Of a DNA stretch of 64,000 nt, positions 28,066-36,839 are shown piece by piece (positions within the stretch are counted from its first letter, which is position 1; each line of letters starts with the position of its first letter). The DNA lies in the NCBI GenBank assembly GCA_003576695.1, contig QOZQ01000004.1, forward strand, positions 372,001 through 436,000, given 5' to 3'. The notes below the pieces were generated by a model. It saw nothing but the letters and a program-made list of their open reading frames with translations, was not told where the DNA came from and did not search any database. The position numbers were made by a program, and so were the translations under genes. The DNA is from Taklimakanibacter lacteus (GTDB taxonomy: Bacteria; Pseudomonadota; Alphaproteobacteria; Rhizobiales; Aestuariivirgaceae).

Positions 28066-29109
28066 ATGGCCGAGATCGCTTTCCACAATGTCAGCAAGCG
28101 CTACGGCGAAGCGATCGCGCTCAGCGATGCCTCGTTCACCGTGAACGACAATGAGTTCTTCTGCTTCTTCGGCCCGCCGCTGTCCGGCAAGTCGACCATC
28201 CTGCGGCTCATTCTCGGTCTCGAGACGCCGGATGAGGGCGAGATCCTGATCGGCGGCAAACCGGTCAACCAGGTTTCGCCTGCCGAACGCAATGTCGCCA
28301 TGGTGTTCCAGAACCTGGCGCTGTTCCCCCATATGAGTGCCGCCGACAATATCCGGTTTCCGCTGGTCGAGCGCAAAGTTCCCACCATCCAGATCGAGCG
28401 CAAGCTTGCCGATGTCGCGGCCAAGCTCCATATCGCGCATATATTGCACAAGGCGCCGGCGCAGCTGTCGGGCGGCGAACGCCAGCGCGTGGCGATCGCC
28501 CGCGCACTGGTGCGCGATCCCGCCGCCTATCTCATGGATGATCCGATCTCGGCGCTCGATGCGCGTTTGCGCGAGGAGACCCGCGTCGAGCTCAAGCGCA
28601 TCCAGCGCGAGCTCGGCAAGACGCTGATCTATGTCACCCATGACCAGGAAGAGGCGATGTCGGTCGCCGACCGCATGGCGATCCTGGAGGAAGGGCATAT
28701 CCGCCAGATCGGGACGCCGGCCGACATCTATGATCGTCCGGCCAGCAGCTATGTCGCAAGGCTTCTCGGCTCGCCGATGATGAACATCCTGCCGTCAGGC
28801 CTCATTGCCGACGGCGCCATCAGCATTCCGGGCTTCGGTGCAAAGGGAGATATCTCCGAAATCGGGGTTCGCCCGGAAGACATAAAAGTCAGGCCGTGGT
28901 CGGCGTCCGATGGCGGCAATCCGGCGAAAGTGTTCGAGGTCGAGCCGCTTGGCGGCTACACGGTCGTGACCGTCGATGCCGGCCAGACACGCATCCGGGC
29001 GCTGATGCGCGGCCAGCCCGACATCAGGCCGGAGACCAAGGTGGCGCTCGCCTGCGATACGGCGCGAGTCCATTATTTCTCCAAAGCGGGAGCAGCGCTG
29101 CCGCGATGA
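28066..29109 (+). CDS. ABC importer ATPase B with Walker B Glu-to-Asp change
   Basis: 347 residues, same family as ATPase A, 3 bases downstream of it. Walker A is G36-PPLSGKS-T44, the signature L134SGGE138 is canonical and switch H192 is present. Walker B reads LMD158-D159-P, so the catalytic Glu is Asp. When paired with ATPase A, its signature would complete A's intact site, while its own Walker A/B would face A's aberrant LSVNI. The C-terminal 110 residues form the regulatory domain. Alignment positions are identical in the two proteins through residue 200. Confidence 0.9.
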   Translation: MAEIAFHNVSKRYGEAIALSDASFTVNDNEFFCFFGPPLSGKSTILRLILGLETPDEGEILIGGKPVNQVSPAERNVAMVFQNLALFPHMSAADNIRFPLVERKVPTIQIERKLADVAAKLHIAHILHKAPAQLSGGERQRVAIARALVRDPAAYLMDDPISALDARLREETRVELKRIQRELGKTLIYVTHDQEEAMSVADRMAILEEGHIRQIGTPADIYDRPASSYVARLLGSPMMNILPSGLIADGAISIPGFGAKGDISEIGVRPEDIKVRPWSASDGGNPAKVFEVEPLGGYTVVTVDAGQTRIRALMRGQPDIRPETKVALACDTARVHYFSKAGAALPR

Positions 29110-29143
29110 GACGGATGACAAGAACAAAATGGGAGAGGAAGTG

Positions 29144-30235
29144 ATGGCCAAGGCGCTCAAGTTCGAGCCGGATGTCAAGATTCGCACCAAGAGCTACCGG
29201 ATCGGCTGCATCGGCGCCGGCATGATCATGGCTGAATGCCATCTCGCCGCCTATAAGCAGGCAGGCTTTCCGGTTGCCGCCATCGCCTCGCGCACCAGGG
29301 CCAATGCCGAGAAAGTGGCGAAGCGCTGGGGGATCCCGAAGGTCCATGCGACGCCGGAAGAGCTGATCCGGGACCAAAGCATCGACATCATCGATATTGC
29401 CTATCCGCCCGACCAGCAGCCGGCGCTCATCCGCAAGGCGCTCAAGCAGAAGCACATCAAGGCGATCCTGGCGCAGAAGCCGCTCGCTCTGTCGCTCAAG
29501 GAAGCGATCAGATTGCGCGATGAGGCGGAGAAGGCCGGCAAGACCCTCTCCGTCAACCAGAATATGCGCTACGACCAGTCGATGCGCGTGCTGAAACAGA
29601 TCATCACATCGGGCGCGCTCGGTGACATCGTCTTCGCCCAGATCGACATGCATGCGATCCCGCACTGGCAGGGCTTCCTGCGGAAATACGATCGCCTGAC
29701 GCTCTCCAATATGAGCGTGCATCATCTCGACGTGCTGCGCTTCCTGTTCGGCGATCCGAGCGAGATCACGACTCTCACCCGGAAAGACCCGCGCACCAAG
29801 TTCGAGCATTCGGACGGCATCATCGTGTCGACGATGAAGTTCCCGTCGGGCCTGATGGCGGTGTCGCTCGAAGATGTGTGGTCGGGGCCGCGCCAGGACC
29901 GCTACAAGGACGACCAGCATATCAACTGGCGGGTCGAGGGCACGCATGGTGTCGCCAGGGGCACGATCGGCTGGCCGACGGGGGCGGCGTCTACCCTGTC
30001 CTATGCCTCGGCCAAGACGACCGGCGGCAAATGGGTGACGCCCGCCTGGAAGACTATGTGGTTCCCGCATGCCTTCATCGGCGTGATGGAGCAGCTGCAG
30101 CATGCGGTCAAGACCGGCACGCCGCCGGCACTTTCCGTCGCCGACAATGTCAAGACCATGGCGTTGGTCGAAGCGGGCTATCGCTCGATCGCCAAGGGCC
30201 GGTCAGTCAGGCTTTCCGAGATTTCAACCAACTGA
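29144..30235 (+). CDS. Gfo/Idh/MocA-family dehydrogenase (MocA-like)
   Basis: 363 residues. ATG 29144 follows AGAGGAAG; an ATG at 29129 lies before that RBS and is rejected. The Rossmann nucleotide motif is GCIGAGMIMAECH. The family's E-K-P is Q-K-P here (LAQKPLALS, near residue 110). Substrate-pocket residues in NMSVHHLDVLRFLFGDP include the conserved His pair. Likely reaction: NAD-dependent oxidation of a cyclitol or sugar. It lies between the dual-ATPase importer and an isomerase, the same gene company as mocA in rhizopine loci. Confidence 0.87.
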   Translation: MAKALKFEPDVKIRTKSYRIGCIGAGMIMAECHLAAYKQAGFPVAAIASRTRANAEKVAKRWGIPKVHATPEELIRDQSIDIIDIAYPPDQQPALIRKALKQKHIKAILAQKPLALSLKEAIRLRDEAEKAGKTLSVNQNMRYDQSMRVLKQIITSGALGDIVFAQIDMHAIPHWQGFLRKYDRLTLSNMSVHHLDVLRFLFGDPSEITTLTRKDPRTKFEHSDGIIVSTMKFPSGLMAVSLEDVWSGPRQDRYKDDQHINWRVEGTHGVARGTIGWPTGAASTLSYASAKTTGGKWVTPAWKTMWFPHAFIGVMEQLQHAVKTGTPPALSVADNVKTMALVEAGYRSIAKGRSVRLSEISTN

Positions 30236-30272
30236 GAAACCACTTCAATCGCTTTGGGAGGAGCTATCCAAC

Positions 30273-31187
30273 ATGATGCAAGCCGGCATATTCACAGGCT
30301 ACTTTCCTTATGGCCTCGAAGAGACCGCGAAAAAGATCCGTGGGCTCAATTTCAACACCGTCCAGCTCGATCTCCATTTCAAGGATGTCGACCTGTCGGC
30401 GGGCCAGATCACCAAGGACAAGGCCAGGAAGGTGCGCGACGTGTTTCGTGACCATCACCTGCCGATCTGCTGCGTGTCGGGTTATACGAATATCGTGCAT
30501 CCCGACAAGAAGGAGCGCGACAAGCGCGTCGGCTATCTGAAAGAGATCATCCGCAATGCGCGCCATTTCGGCACGCCCTATGTGATCTCGGAGACCGGCA
30601 CCTTCAACACCGAATCTGATTGGGTGCATCACCCGAAGAACAAGACGGAAGAGGGCTTCGAGGATTGCCGCAAGGTGATCGCCGATCTGGCGCAGACGGC
30701 CTACGACCATGGCGCGGTCTTCCTGCTCGAGACCTATGTCAACAATGTCGTGGGCTCGGTCGAAGAGACGGTCAAGATGTTCGCCCAGGTCGATCACCCG
30801 GGCCTCGGGCTCCTGATGGACCCGACCAATTATTTCGAAACCCACAATATCGACAAGATGGACCAGATCCTCAATCAGGTCTTCGACACGCTGACCGACA
30901 AGATCAGGATCGCGCATGCCAAGGATGTGAAGCGCTCCGGCACCGACAAGAGCGAAAAGCATGCCGATATCGGCGATGCGGATGCGCTTGAGAGCCATAC
31001 TTTCCGCGGCGTGGGCGAGATCGAGCTGCCGGCGCCGGGCCTGGGCTCGCTCAATTACGACCTCTATCTGCGGCGGCTTTCGGAAAAGCATCCGAATATC
31101 CCGATGATCATCGAGCATCTGTCGGAAGACGATGTTCCGAGGGCCAAGAAATTTCTCGACGGCAAGTTTCGTTCCAACGGACTCTAA
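30273..31187 (+). CDS. Sugar phosphate isomerase/epimerase-family TIM barrel (MocC/IolE-like)
   Basis: 304 residues from ATG 30273, 9 bases after GGGAGGAG; an earlier in-frame start inside the previous gene is rejected. Xylose isomerase-like barrel with candidate metal ligands E in LLETYVNN (about 155), D in LLMDPTNYF (about 182), H in RIAHAKD (about 215) and E in MIIEHLSED (about 286). Relatives include inosose dehydratase IolE, rhizopine protein MocC and keto-sugar epimerases. It probably processes the keto product of the MocA-like enzyme encoded just upstream. Exact reaction unknown. Confidence 0.85.
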   Translation: MMQAGIFTGYFPYGLEETAKKIRGLNFNTVQLDLHFKDVDLSAGQITKDKARKVRDVFRDHHLPICCVSGYTNIVHPDKKERDKRVGYLKEIIRNARHFGTPYVISETGTFNTESDWVHHPKNKTEEGFEDCRKVIADLAQTAYDHGAVFLLETYVNNVVGSVEETVKMFAQVDHPGLGLLMDPTNYFETHNIDKMDQILNQVFDTLTDKIRIAHAKDVKRSGTDKSEKHADIGDADALESHTFRGVGEIELPAPGLGSLNYDLYLRRLSEKHPNIPMIIEHLSEDDVPRAKKFLDGKFRSNGL

Positions 31188-31204
31188 CTCGTGGAGTGAT
31201 GGAT

Positions 31205-32143
31205 ATGCGCATAGCCAGACTGAATATCGCCGCCGCAGCGGCCTTCATCGCCGCTTCGGTCCTTGCCGGCACCGCTCACGCCCAGGAGAAGACCTTCTAT
31301 CTTCTCTCGCATGGCGGGCCGTCGGATGCCTTCTGGATCGACTGGAATGCCGGCGCCACCAAGGCCTGCGAGCAGCTCAAGGTCAAATGCAACATCTCCT
31401 TCTCGGGCGGCGACATGGCGGCCCAGAAGGAAGCCTTCAACTCGGCCATCGCCGCTAAGCCCGACGGCATCGGCACCACCTCGGCGCAGCCCGGCCTGTG
31501 GAATGCCGAGGTGAAGGCCGCCAAGGATGCCGGCATCCCGATCGTGTTCTTCAACACCGATGACACGGCGACGGGCCGGCAGGCCTATGTCGGCGCCGAT
31601 CTCAGGCAGGCCGGCGTCACCTGGGCCAAATTCCTGGTCGACAACAAGCTGGTAAAGCAGGGCGACAGGGTTTTCCTCCCCGTCGAAGTGCCGGGCGCTA
31701 GCTATCAGCAGCTCGAGACCGAGGGCATCGCCAGCGTCTTCGATCCGCTCGGCATCAAATATGATGTCGTTGATGCGGGCACCGATCCCGCCGGCATCGT
31801 CGCCAAGATGAGCGATTATATGCTGGCGAACAACCCGCCGGCGATCATCGCGCTGGGCGACTCGGTCGCGGCGGCGGTGCGCAAGGTGTTCGACAATGGC
31901 GGCATCAAGCCCGGCTCCATCCCGGTGGTGGGCTGGGGCAATTCCAAGGACACGGCGGAAGCGGTGCGCGACGGCTATGTCAATGCCGCGGCCTGGCAGT
32001 TCCCCTCGGCCCAAGGCTTCATGCCGGTCGCGCTGCTCGATCTGGCGGCATCCGGCGAGCCGATCGGCTATGATATCCAGACCTTCAGTCTCTACGACAA
32101 ATCGAGCGTCGAGCCGATTTTGAAGCTCTATGAGAAAAAGTGA
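31205..32143 (+). CDS. CUT2 importer, periplasmic binding protein (MocB-like role)
   Basis: 312 residues. ATG 31205 was chosen because GGAG (31193-31196) lies 8 bases upstream; GTG 31196 and ATG 31199 are too close to it. The signal peptide ends at AHAQ near residue 24. Type 1 periplasmic binding protein fold, with family hallmarks TFYLLSHGG and the hinge VVGWGNSKDTAEAVRDG. It opens a second importer set (binding protein, permease, single ATPase) beside demethylase-type enzymes. MocB of rhizopine loci is a binding protein of this class; orthology is not shown. Confidence 0.88.
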   Translation: MRIARLNIAAAAAFIAASVLAGTAHAQEKTFYLLSHGGPSDAFWIDWNAGATKACEQLKVKCNISFSGGDMAAQKEAFNSAIAAKPDGIGTTSAQPGLWNAEVKAAKDAGIPIVFFNTDDTATGRQAYVGADLRQAGVTWAKFLVDNKLVKQGDRVFLPVEVPGASYQQLETEGIASVFDPLGIKYDVVDAGTDPAGIVAKMSDYMLANNPPAIIALGDSVAAAVRKVFDNGGIKPGSIPVVGWGNSKDTAEAVRDGYVNAAAWQFPSAQGFMPVALLDLAASGEPIGYDIQTFSLYDKSSVEPILKLYEKK

Positions 32144-32186
32144 AGCAGTTCGGAACCATGCGACACGCCCACCGATGCGCTTGTTC

Positions 32187-32359
32187 CTCCCTCCGCCGCC
32201 GAAGGCGGGGAGGGTGGCGCGCGGAACGCGCGACGGGTGGGGTGTTAACGCCAGAATGTCTCGCAAGCAAAGTTGCCTGCAAGCAGATGGAGGCGGAGAG
32301 ACCCCACCCGTCCGCCCTGCGGGCGTCCACCCTCCCCGCGCTTCGCGCGGCGGAGGGAG
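32187..32359. repeat. Large GC-rich intergenic palindrome
   Basis: The gap between the binding-protein and permease genes (32144-32389) is filled by a compound inverted repeat. The outer arms begin CTCCCTCCG and end CGGAGGGAG, and each arm contains its own short hairpin, including GACGGGTGGGGT against ACCCCACCCGTC. It resembles the intergenic palindromic elements common in Hyphomicrobiales. It may act as an attenuator, giving more binding protein than membrane subunits. Confidence 0.75.
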
Positions 32360-32389
32360 ATTTTGGGGGAGCGCGAGGTTAAACGTCCA

Positions 32390-33394
32390 ATGACCGCAGT
32401 TGCTGAAAAACTGGAGATGAGAAGCGAAAGATGGCGCGGCCTCCTGGCTTCGCCGCAATTCGCTTCGCTTGCCATATTGGTGATCGTGCTGGCCGCCTTT
32501 TCGGCGGTCAACCCGAACTTCCTGTCGCCGCTCAACATCTCCAACATGATGGCCTTCCTGCCTGAGCTCGGCATCATGGCGCTGGCCATGACGCTGCTCC
32601 TGACGGCGGGCGAGTTCGACCTCTCGGTCGGCGCGGTCTTCGCGCTGGGGCCCGTCATCGTGATGCTGCTGGCGCAGACGGCCGGTATCGATATCGGCGT
32701 GGCGCTGCTCATCGGCCTTCTGGTGTGCATCGCCATCGGGGCAATCAACGGCCTCATCGTCACCAAGATCGGCATATCTTCCTTCCTGGTGACGCTGTCG
32801 ATGCTGCTGATCGTGCGCGGCGCGGCGCTCTATATCACGCAGGGCTTCCCGCTCAAATCCTGGGACCAGCCTGGCGTCTTCGTGACCTTGCTCGCCGGCA
32901 GCTTCGATCTCGGGCCCTTCAAGCTCTATGTCTCGCTCTGGTGGTTCATCGCCCTGACGCTGCTATGCGCCTATATCCTCAACTATGCCAAGCTCGGCAA
33001 CTGGATCAGTGCCATCGGCTCCAACCGCAATGCGGCGGTGGCGCGCGGCGTGCCGGCCGATGCCGTCAAGATCTGGCTGTTCATCTTCACCTCGGTGCTT
33101 GCCGGCCTCGCCGGGATGATCAGCGCGTTCCGCATCTCGGCCGCCTCGCCGGTCGCGGGCACCGGCTATGAGCTCGAGGTCATCGCCATGGTCGTGGTCG
33201 GCGGCACGGCGCTCACCGGCGGGCGCGGCACCATCCTCGGCACGGTGGTCGGCGCCTTCATGCTGCGCGCCATCCGCAACGGCATCGTTCTCATCGGCGT
33301 GCCGGGCCTTGCATTCAATATCTTTGTCGGCGCCATCATCCTGGTGATGCTGGTGCTGCATGCACTCATCCAGAAAAGGAGCGCCTGGCGATGA
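32390..33394 (+). CDS. CUT2 importer, permease (RbsC type)
   Basis: 334 residues from ATG 32390; the frame is open upstream to 32273, but that part encodes only repeat-derived residues. About ten membrane helices; the GEFDLSVG motif near residue 78 matches the class. RBS is poor (GCGCGAGG 12 bases upstream), consistent with weak expression after the palindrome. Its stop overlaps the ATPase start by 4 bases. Confidence 0.9.
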   Translation: MTAVAEKLEMRSERWRGLLASPQFASLAILVIVLAAFSAVNPNFLSPLNISNMMAFLPELGIMALAMTLLLTAGEFDLSVGAVFALGPVIVMLLAQTAGIDIGVALLIGLLVCIAIGAINGLIVTKIGISSFLVTLSMLLIVRGAALYITQGFPLKSWDQPGVFVTLLAGSFDLGPFKLYVSLWWFIALTLLCAYILNYAKLGNWISAIGSNRNAAVARGVPADAVKIWLFIFTSVLAGLAGMISAFRISAASPVAGTGYELEVIAMVVVGGTALTGGRGTILGTVVGAFMLRAIRNGIVLIGVPGLAFNIFVGAIILVMLVLHALIQKRSAWR

Positions 33395-34173
33395 CCGCGG
33401 AAGTGCTCCGGCTGGAGCGGATCAGGAAGTCCTTCGGCAGCGTCAATGCGCTCAAGAACGCCTCGATGACGCTGAAGGAGGGCGAGGTGGTGGCGCTGGT
33501 CGGCGACAATGGCGCCGGCAAGTCGACCCTCATCAAGGCCATATCGGGCGTCCATCCGATCGATGGCGGCGAGATCTTCATGCATGGAAGGAAGGTTGCC
33601 ATCACATCGGCGCGAGACGCCATCGATCTCGGCATCGAGACGATCCACCAGGATACCTCGCTCGCCCCGGATCTTTCCATCGCCCGCAATCTGTTTCTCG
33701 GGCGCGAGCCGGTGAAGTTGTCCTTCCTCGGCGTGCTGGCGCCGCTCGATTTCACCGAATTGCGCAGCTCAGCCTCGGCGCTCCTCAAGCGGGTGGGCAT
33801 CTCCAAGAAGCTCGATGCCGATGCGACGGTCAACACGCTGTCGGGCGGCGAGCGCCAGTCGATCGCCATTTCGCGGGCCATGCAGTTTGCGGCGAAAGTG
33901 ATCATCCTCGATGAGCCGACCAACAATCTGGGCGTCGAGGAGACACATGGCGTGCTGCGCTTCGTCAAGGAGGTGCGGGCGGCGGGCCATACGGTGCTGT
34001 TCATTACGCACAATATCCATCACGTCTTCGAAGTGGCGGACCGCATCATCGTGATGCGCCGGGGCGAGATCGTCGCCGAACGCACTGTTGCCGATACGGA
34101 TCTGCTGACGGTCGAGAGCCTGATCATGGGCGCCGATATGTCCAAGCTCCTCAGGGACAAGCAGGTGCATTGA
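33391..34173 (+). CDS. CUT2 importer, single-domain ATPase
   Basis: 260 residues with one nucleotide-binding domain: Walker A GDNGAGKST near residue 40, signature LSGGE, Walker B IILDEP and switch H in FITHN. Many CUT2 importers fuse two such domains; here one domain should work as a homodimer, as in FrcA-type systems of rhizobia. The next gene starts on the last base of its stop codon (TGATG). Confidence 0.9.
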   Translation: MTAEVLRLERIRKSFGSVNALKNASMTLKEGEVVALVGDNGAGKSTLIKAISGVHPIDGGEIFMHGRKVAITSARDAIDLGIETIHQDTSLAPDLSIARNLFLGREPVKLSFLGVLAPLDFTELRSSASALLKRVGISKKLDADATVNTLSGGERQSIAISRAMQFAAKVIILDEPTNNLGVEETHGVLRFVKEVRAAGHTVLFITHNIHHVFEVADRIIVMRRGEIVAERTVADTDLLTVESLIMGADMSKLLRDKQVH

Positions 34174-35363
34174 TGGTGCGACTCTACGGACAGACGCTTT
34201 CCCGCCGGGCGGTCGCCGAACGTTCGGGCATGCTTTCGCAATTCGCCGGTGTCAGGCTGATGACGCTGGGCGATGGCGTCGAGCGCGGCATACGCCTGCT
34301 CGAATTCCGCACCGGGACGGGACTGCGCTTCACCGCGCTCGTCGACCGCGCCCTCGATATCGCCGATTGCGAGTATAAGGGCCAGGCGATCGGCTGGCAT
34401 TCGCCGAGCGGCTTTCGGCATCCGGGCTTGCATGATTATGAAGGCGAAAACGGGCTCGGCTGGGCGCGCTCCTTCTCAGGCCTCCTCGCCACCTGTGGCC
34501 TCGATCATATACTTGGGCCCGCGGTGGTGCCGGCCGACAATTACAACTATCCGGGCCGGAAGTCGGTGCGGCATTCGCTGCATGGGCGGGTGGGCACCAT
34601 CCCGGCGCGTCTCACCGGCTATGGCGAGAGCTGGGACGGCGACAGTTGCATCCTGTGGGCCGAAGGCACCATCCAGCAATCGGCGGTGTTCGGGGAGGAT
34701 CTCCATCTCATCCGGCGGATCGAGGCGGATATGGGTGGCAATGAGATCCGCATCTCCGACAGGGTCGTCAATCACGGTTTCGCCAGGACGCCGCATATGT
34801 TCTTCTACCATGTCAATGTCGGCTATCCGCTGCTGGATGAGGGCTCGCGCTATCTGGCGCCCATCAGGGATGTCGTGTGGGCGGCGCATGCGGGCGAGGC
34901 CTATCGCGACCAGAAAGCCGGCTATCGCACCATTCCGGCACCACGGCCGGGGTTTCGCGAGCAGGTGTGGCAGCATGAGCTCGCCGCGGATGGGAAAGGC
35001 GAAGTGCCCGTGGCGGTCGTCAATGACCGGCTGGGCCTCGGCTTCGAGGTAATCACACGCAAGGACCAGCTGCCCTGCCTCTATGAATGGCAGAATTTCC
35101 AGGCGGGCAACTACGTGCTGGGCATCGAGCCCTCGACCCATCATGCGCTCGGCAATCTCAGCGCGCGCGAGCGCGGCGAGATGATCTGGCTCGATCACGA
35201 CGAGAGCCGTTCCTACCAGGCGGCTTTCCGGGTGCTCGACGGTGCTGAGGAGATTGCGGCGGCGGAACGCCGTATTAATGTGATTGCGCGCCAGCCGCAG
35301 GAAGACTTCCCGGCGCCGTCCGGCAGGTTTCCGGCGCTCGGACCGCGAAGGAGTGCAGAATGA
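34173..35363 (+). CDS. DUF4432 / aldose 1-epimerase-like protein
   Basis: 396 residues from ATG 34173, which shares a base with the upstream stop. Beta-sandwich epimerase-like protein with the family blocks RALDIAD, FSGLLATCGLDHI, LHGRVGTIPARL and MFFYHVNVGYPLLDEG. It is a paralogue of the product of 7051-8040 but longer. In both clusters the gene sits next to a sugar importer with a MocA-type dehydrogenase nearby, so a role in handling the imported sugar is likely. The stop overlaps the desaturase-like start by 4 bases. Confidence 0.84.
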   Translation: MVRLYGQTLSRRAVAERSGMLSQFAGVRLMTLGDGVERGIRLLEFRTGTGLRFTALVDRALDIADCEYKGQAIGWHSPSGFRHPGLHDYEGENGLGWARSFSGLLATCGLDHILGPAVVPADNYNYPGRKSVRHSLHGRVGTIPARLTGYGESWDGDSCILWAEGTIQQSAVFGEDLHLIRRIEADMGGNEIRISDRVVNHGFARTPHMFFYHVNVGYPLLDEGSRYLAPIRDVVWAAHAGEAYRDQKAGYRTIPAPRPGFREQVWQHELAADGKGEVPVAVVNDRLGLGFEVITRKDQLPCLYEWQNFQAGNYVLGIEPSTHHALGNLSARERGEMIWLDHDESRSYQAAFRVLDGAEEIAAAERRINVIARQPQEDFPAPSGRFPALGPRRSAE

Positions 35364-36457
35364 CAGCGACCGTGGGAAAGAAGAAGCGCGATTACAGCCT
35401 CGTCGGCGAAAGCACCAGGAAGGCGATCGAAACCGGCCTCGCCTCGGCCGAGTGGTATCATACTGATGTTTCGCGCAAGGAGATGAAGCAGCTGATGCAG
35501 CGCTCGGACGGGCCGGCGATGCGCGACACGATCATCTGGTTCGCCGCCATCATAGGTTCGGCGGCCGGCGGCATCTATTTCTGGGGCAGCTGGTGGTGCG
35601 TGCCGTTCTTCTTCGTCTATGGCGTGCTCTACGGGTCATCGAGCGACTCGCGCTGGCATGAGGGTGGCCATGGCACGGCCTTCCGCACCCGCTGGATGAA
35701 TGACGTGATCTACCAGATTGCGAGCTTCATGCTGATGCGCAACCCCACGACCTGGCGGTGGAGCCATGCGCGTCACCATACCGACACGATCATTGTCGGC
35801 CGCGACGCCGAGATCGCGGTGATGCGCCCGCCCGATCTGATCCGCCTCGTCCTCAATTTCGTCGGCATCATCGATGTCTGGTACTCGCTGATCGCGCTGG
35901 GTAGGAATGCGCTCGGCATCGTATCGCCGGACGAGAAATCCTATATCCCGGAGACGGAGCAGCATAAGGTCGTCACTGCCGGGCGCATCCATATCGCGAT
36001 CTATATCGCGACCCTGGCTGCCGCCTTTTATCTGCGCTCCTGGCTGCCGCTGATGCTCATCGGCCTGCCGCGCATGTATGGCTGCTGGCATATGGTGATG
36101 ACCGGATTGCTGCAGCATATCGGGCTCGCCGACAATGTCACGGATCACAGGCTCAATACCCGCACCGTCTATATGAATCCGGTGAGCCGCTTCATCTACT
36201 GGAACATGAATTATCACGTCGAGCATCACATGTTCCCGATGGTGCCCTATCATGCGCTGCCGAAGCTGCATGAGATGATCAAGCACGACCTGCCGGTGGC
36301 CAATCCCTCGATATGGCATGCCTATCGCGAAGTATGGCCGGTGATCCTGCGGCAGCTGCGCAATGAGGATGATTTCCTCAAGCGCGAATTGCCGCCGACG
36401 GCAAAGCCCTATCGCGAGGAGTTCCACGCGGTGAACATGGCAAACGCCGCCGAATAG
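35360..36457 (+). CDS. mocD: Fatty-acid-desaturase-family di-iron oxygenase (MocD-like)
   Basis: 365 residues, membrane-associated (hydrophobic pairs near 60-92 and 205-235). The three histidine boxes that bind the di-iron centre are H100EGGH104, H136ARHH140 and H286VEHH290. The family desaturates or hydroxylates. MocD of Rhizobium leguminosarum rhizopine catabolism belongs here and works with the ferredoxin MocE in removing the O-methyl group of 3-O-methyl-scyllo-inosamine. A MocE-type Rieske gene follows after 36 bases, which supports the same kind of chemistry. Symbol by similarity of family and context; a lipid substrate is the alternative. Confidence 0.8.
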   Translation: MTATVGKKKRDYSLVGESTRKAIETGLASAEWYHTDVSRKEMKQLMQRSDGPAMRDTIIWFAAIIGSAAGGIYFWGSWWCVPFFFVYGVLYGSSSDSRWHEGGHGTAFRTRWMNDVIYQIASFMLMRNPTTWRWSHARHHTDTIIVGRDAEIAVMRPPDLIRLVLNFVGIIDVWYSLIALGRNALGIVSPDEKSYIPETEQHKVVTAGRIHIAIYIATLAAAFYLRSWLPLMLIGLPRMYGCWHMVMTGLLQHIGLADNVTDHRLNTRTVYMNPVSRFIYWNMNYHVEHHMFPMVPYHALPKLHEMIKHDLPVANPSIWHAYREVWPVILRQLRNEDDFLKRELPPTAKPYREEFHAVNMANAAE

Positions 36458-36493
36458 CGCGCATTTTCAGAACATCAGATTGGAGCGACTGTA

Positions 36494-36808
36494 ATGAGTG
36501 AATGGGTCGAGGCCTGCAGCGAAGGCGATGTGGAAACGGAAGATGTGATCCGTTTCGACCATGGCGGGCGGACATTCGCGATCTACCGCTCTCCCGATGA
36601 TGAGTTCTTCGCGACCGATGGCTTCTGCACCCATGAGAAGATGCATCTCGCCGATGGCCTGGTGATGGACGATATCATCGAATGCCCGAAGCATAATGGC
36701 CGGTTCAACTACAAGACGGGCGAGGCCAAGGGCGCGCCGGTCTGCATCAATCTGAAGACTTATCCGGTCAAGGTCGAGGCCGGGAAGGTGATGATCCAGC
36801 TCGATTGA
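36494..36808 (+). CDS. mocE: MocE-type Rieske [2Fe-2S] ferredoxin
   Basis: 104 residues, soluble. The Rieske cluster ligands are C45-T-H47 and C64-P-K-H67, with the spacing of bacterial Rieske ferredoxins. It should pass electrons to the di-iron enzyme encoded directly upstream. The sequence, including ADGLVMDDIIECPKHNGRF, fits the MocE family of rhizopine catabolism. The reductase partner (MocF in R. leguminosarum) is not in this window, so it must be encoded elsewhere or replaced. Confidence 0.9.
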   Translation: MSEWVEACSEGDVETEDVIRFDHGGRTFAIYRSPDDEFFATDGFCTHEKMHLADGLVMDDIIECPKHNGRFNYKTGEAKGAPVCINLKTYPVKVEAGKVMIQLD

Positions 36809-36839
36809 TCATATTCAGGGCGTACAGAGGGAAGAAAAG

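Noticed and set aside
26872-28698. 608-codon minus-strand frame opposite the first ATPase and part of the second
   Set aside because: Both ATPases have intact or recognisable ABC motifs on the plus strand; the antisense protein is low-complexity and lacks any domain.
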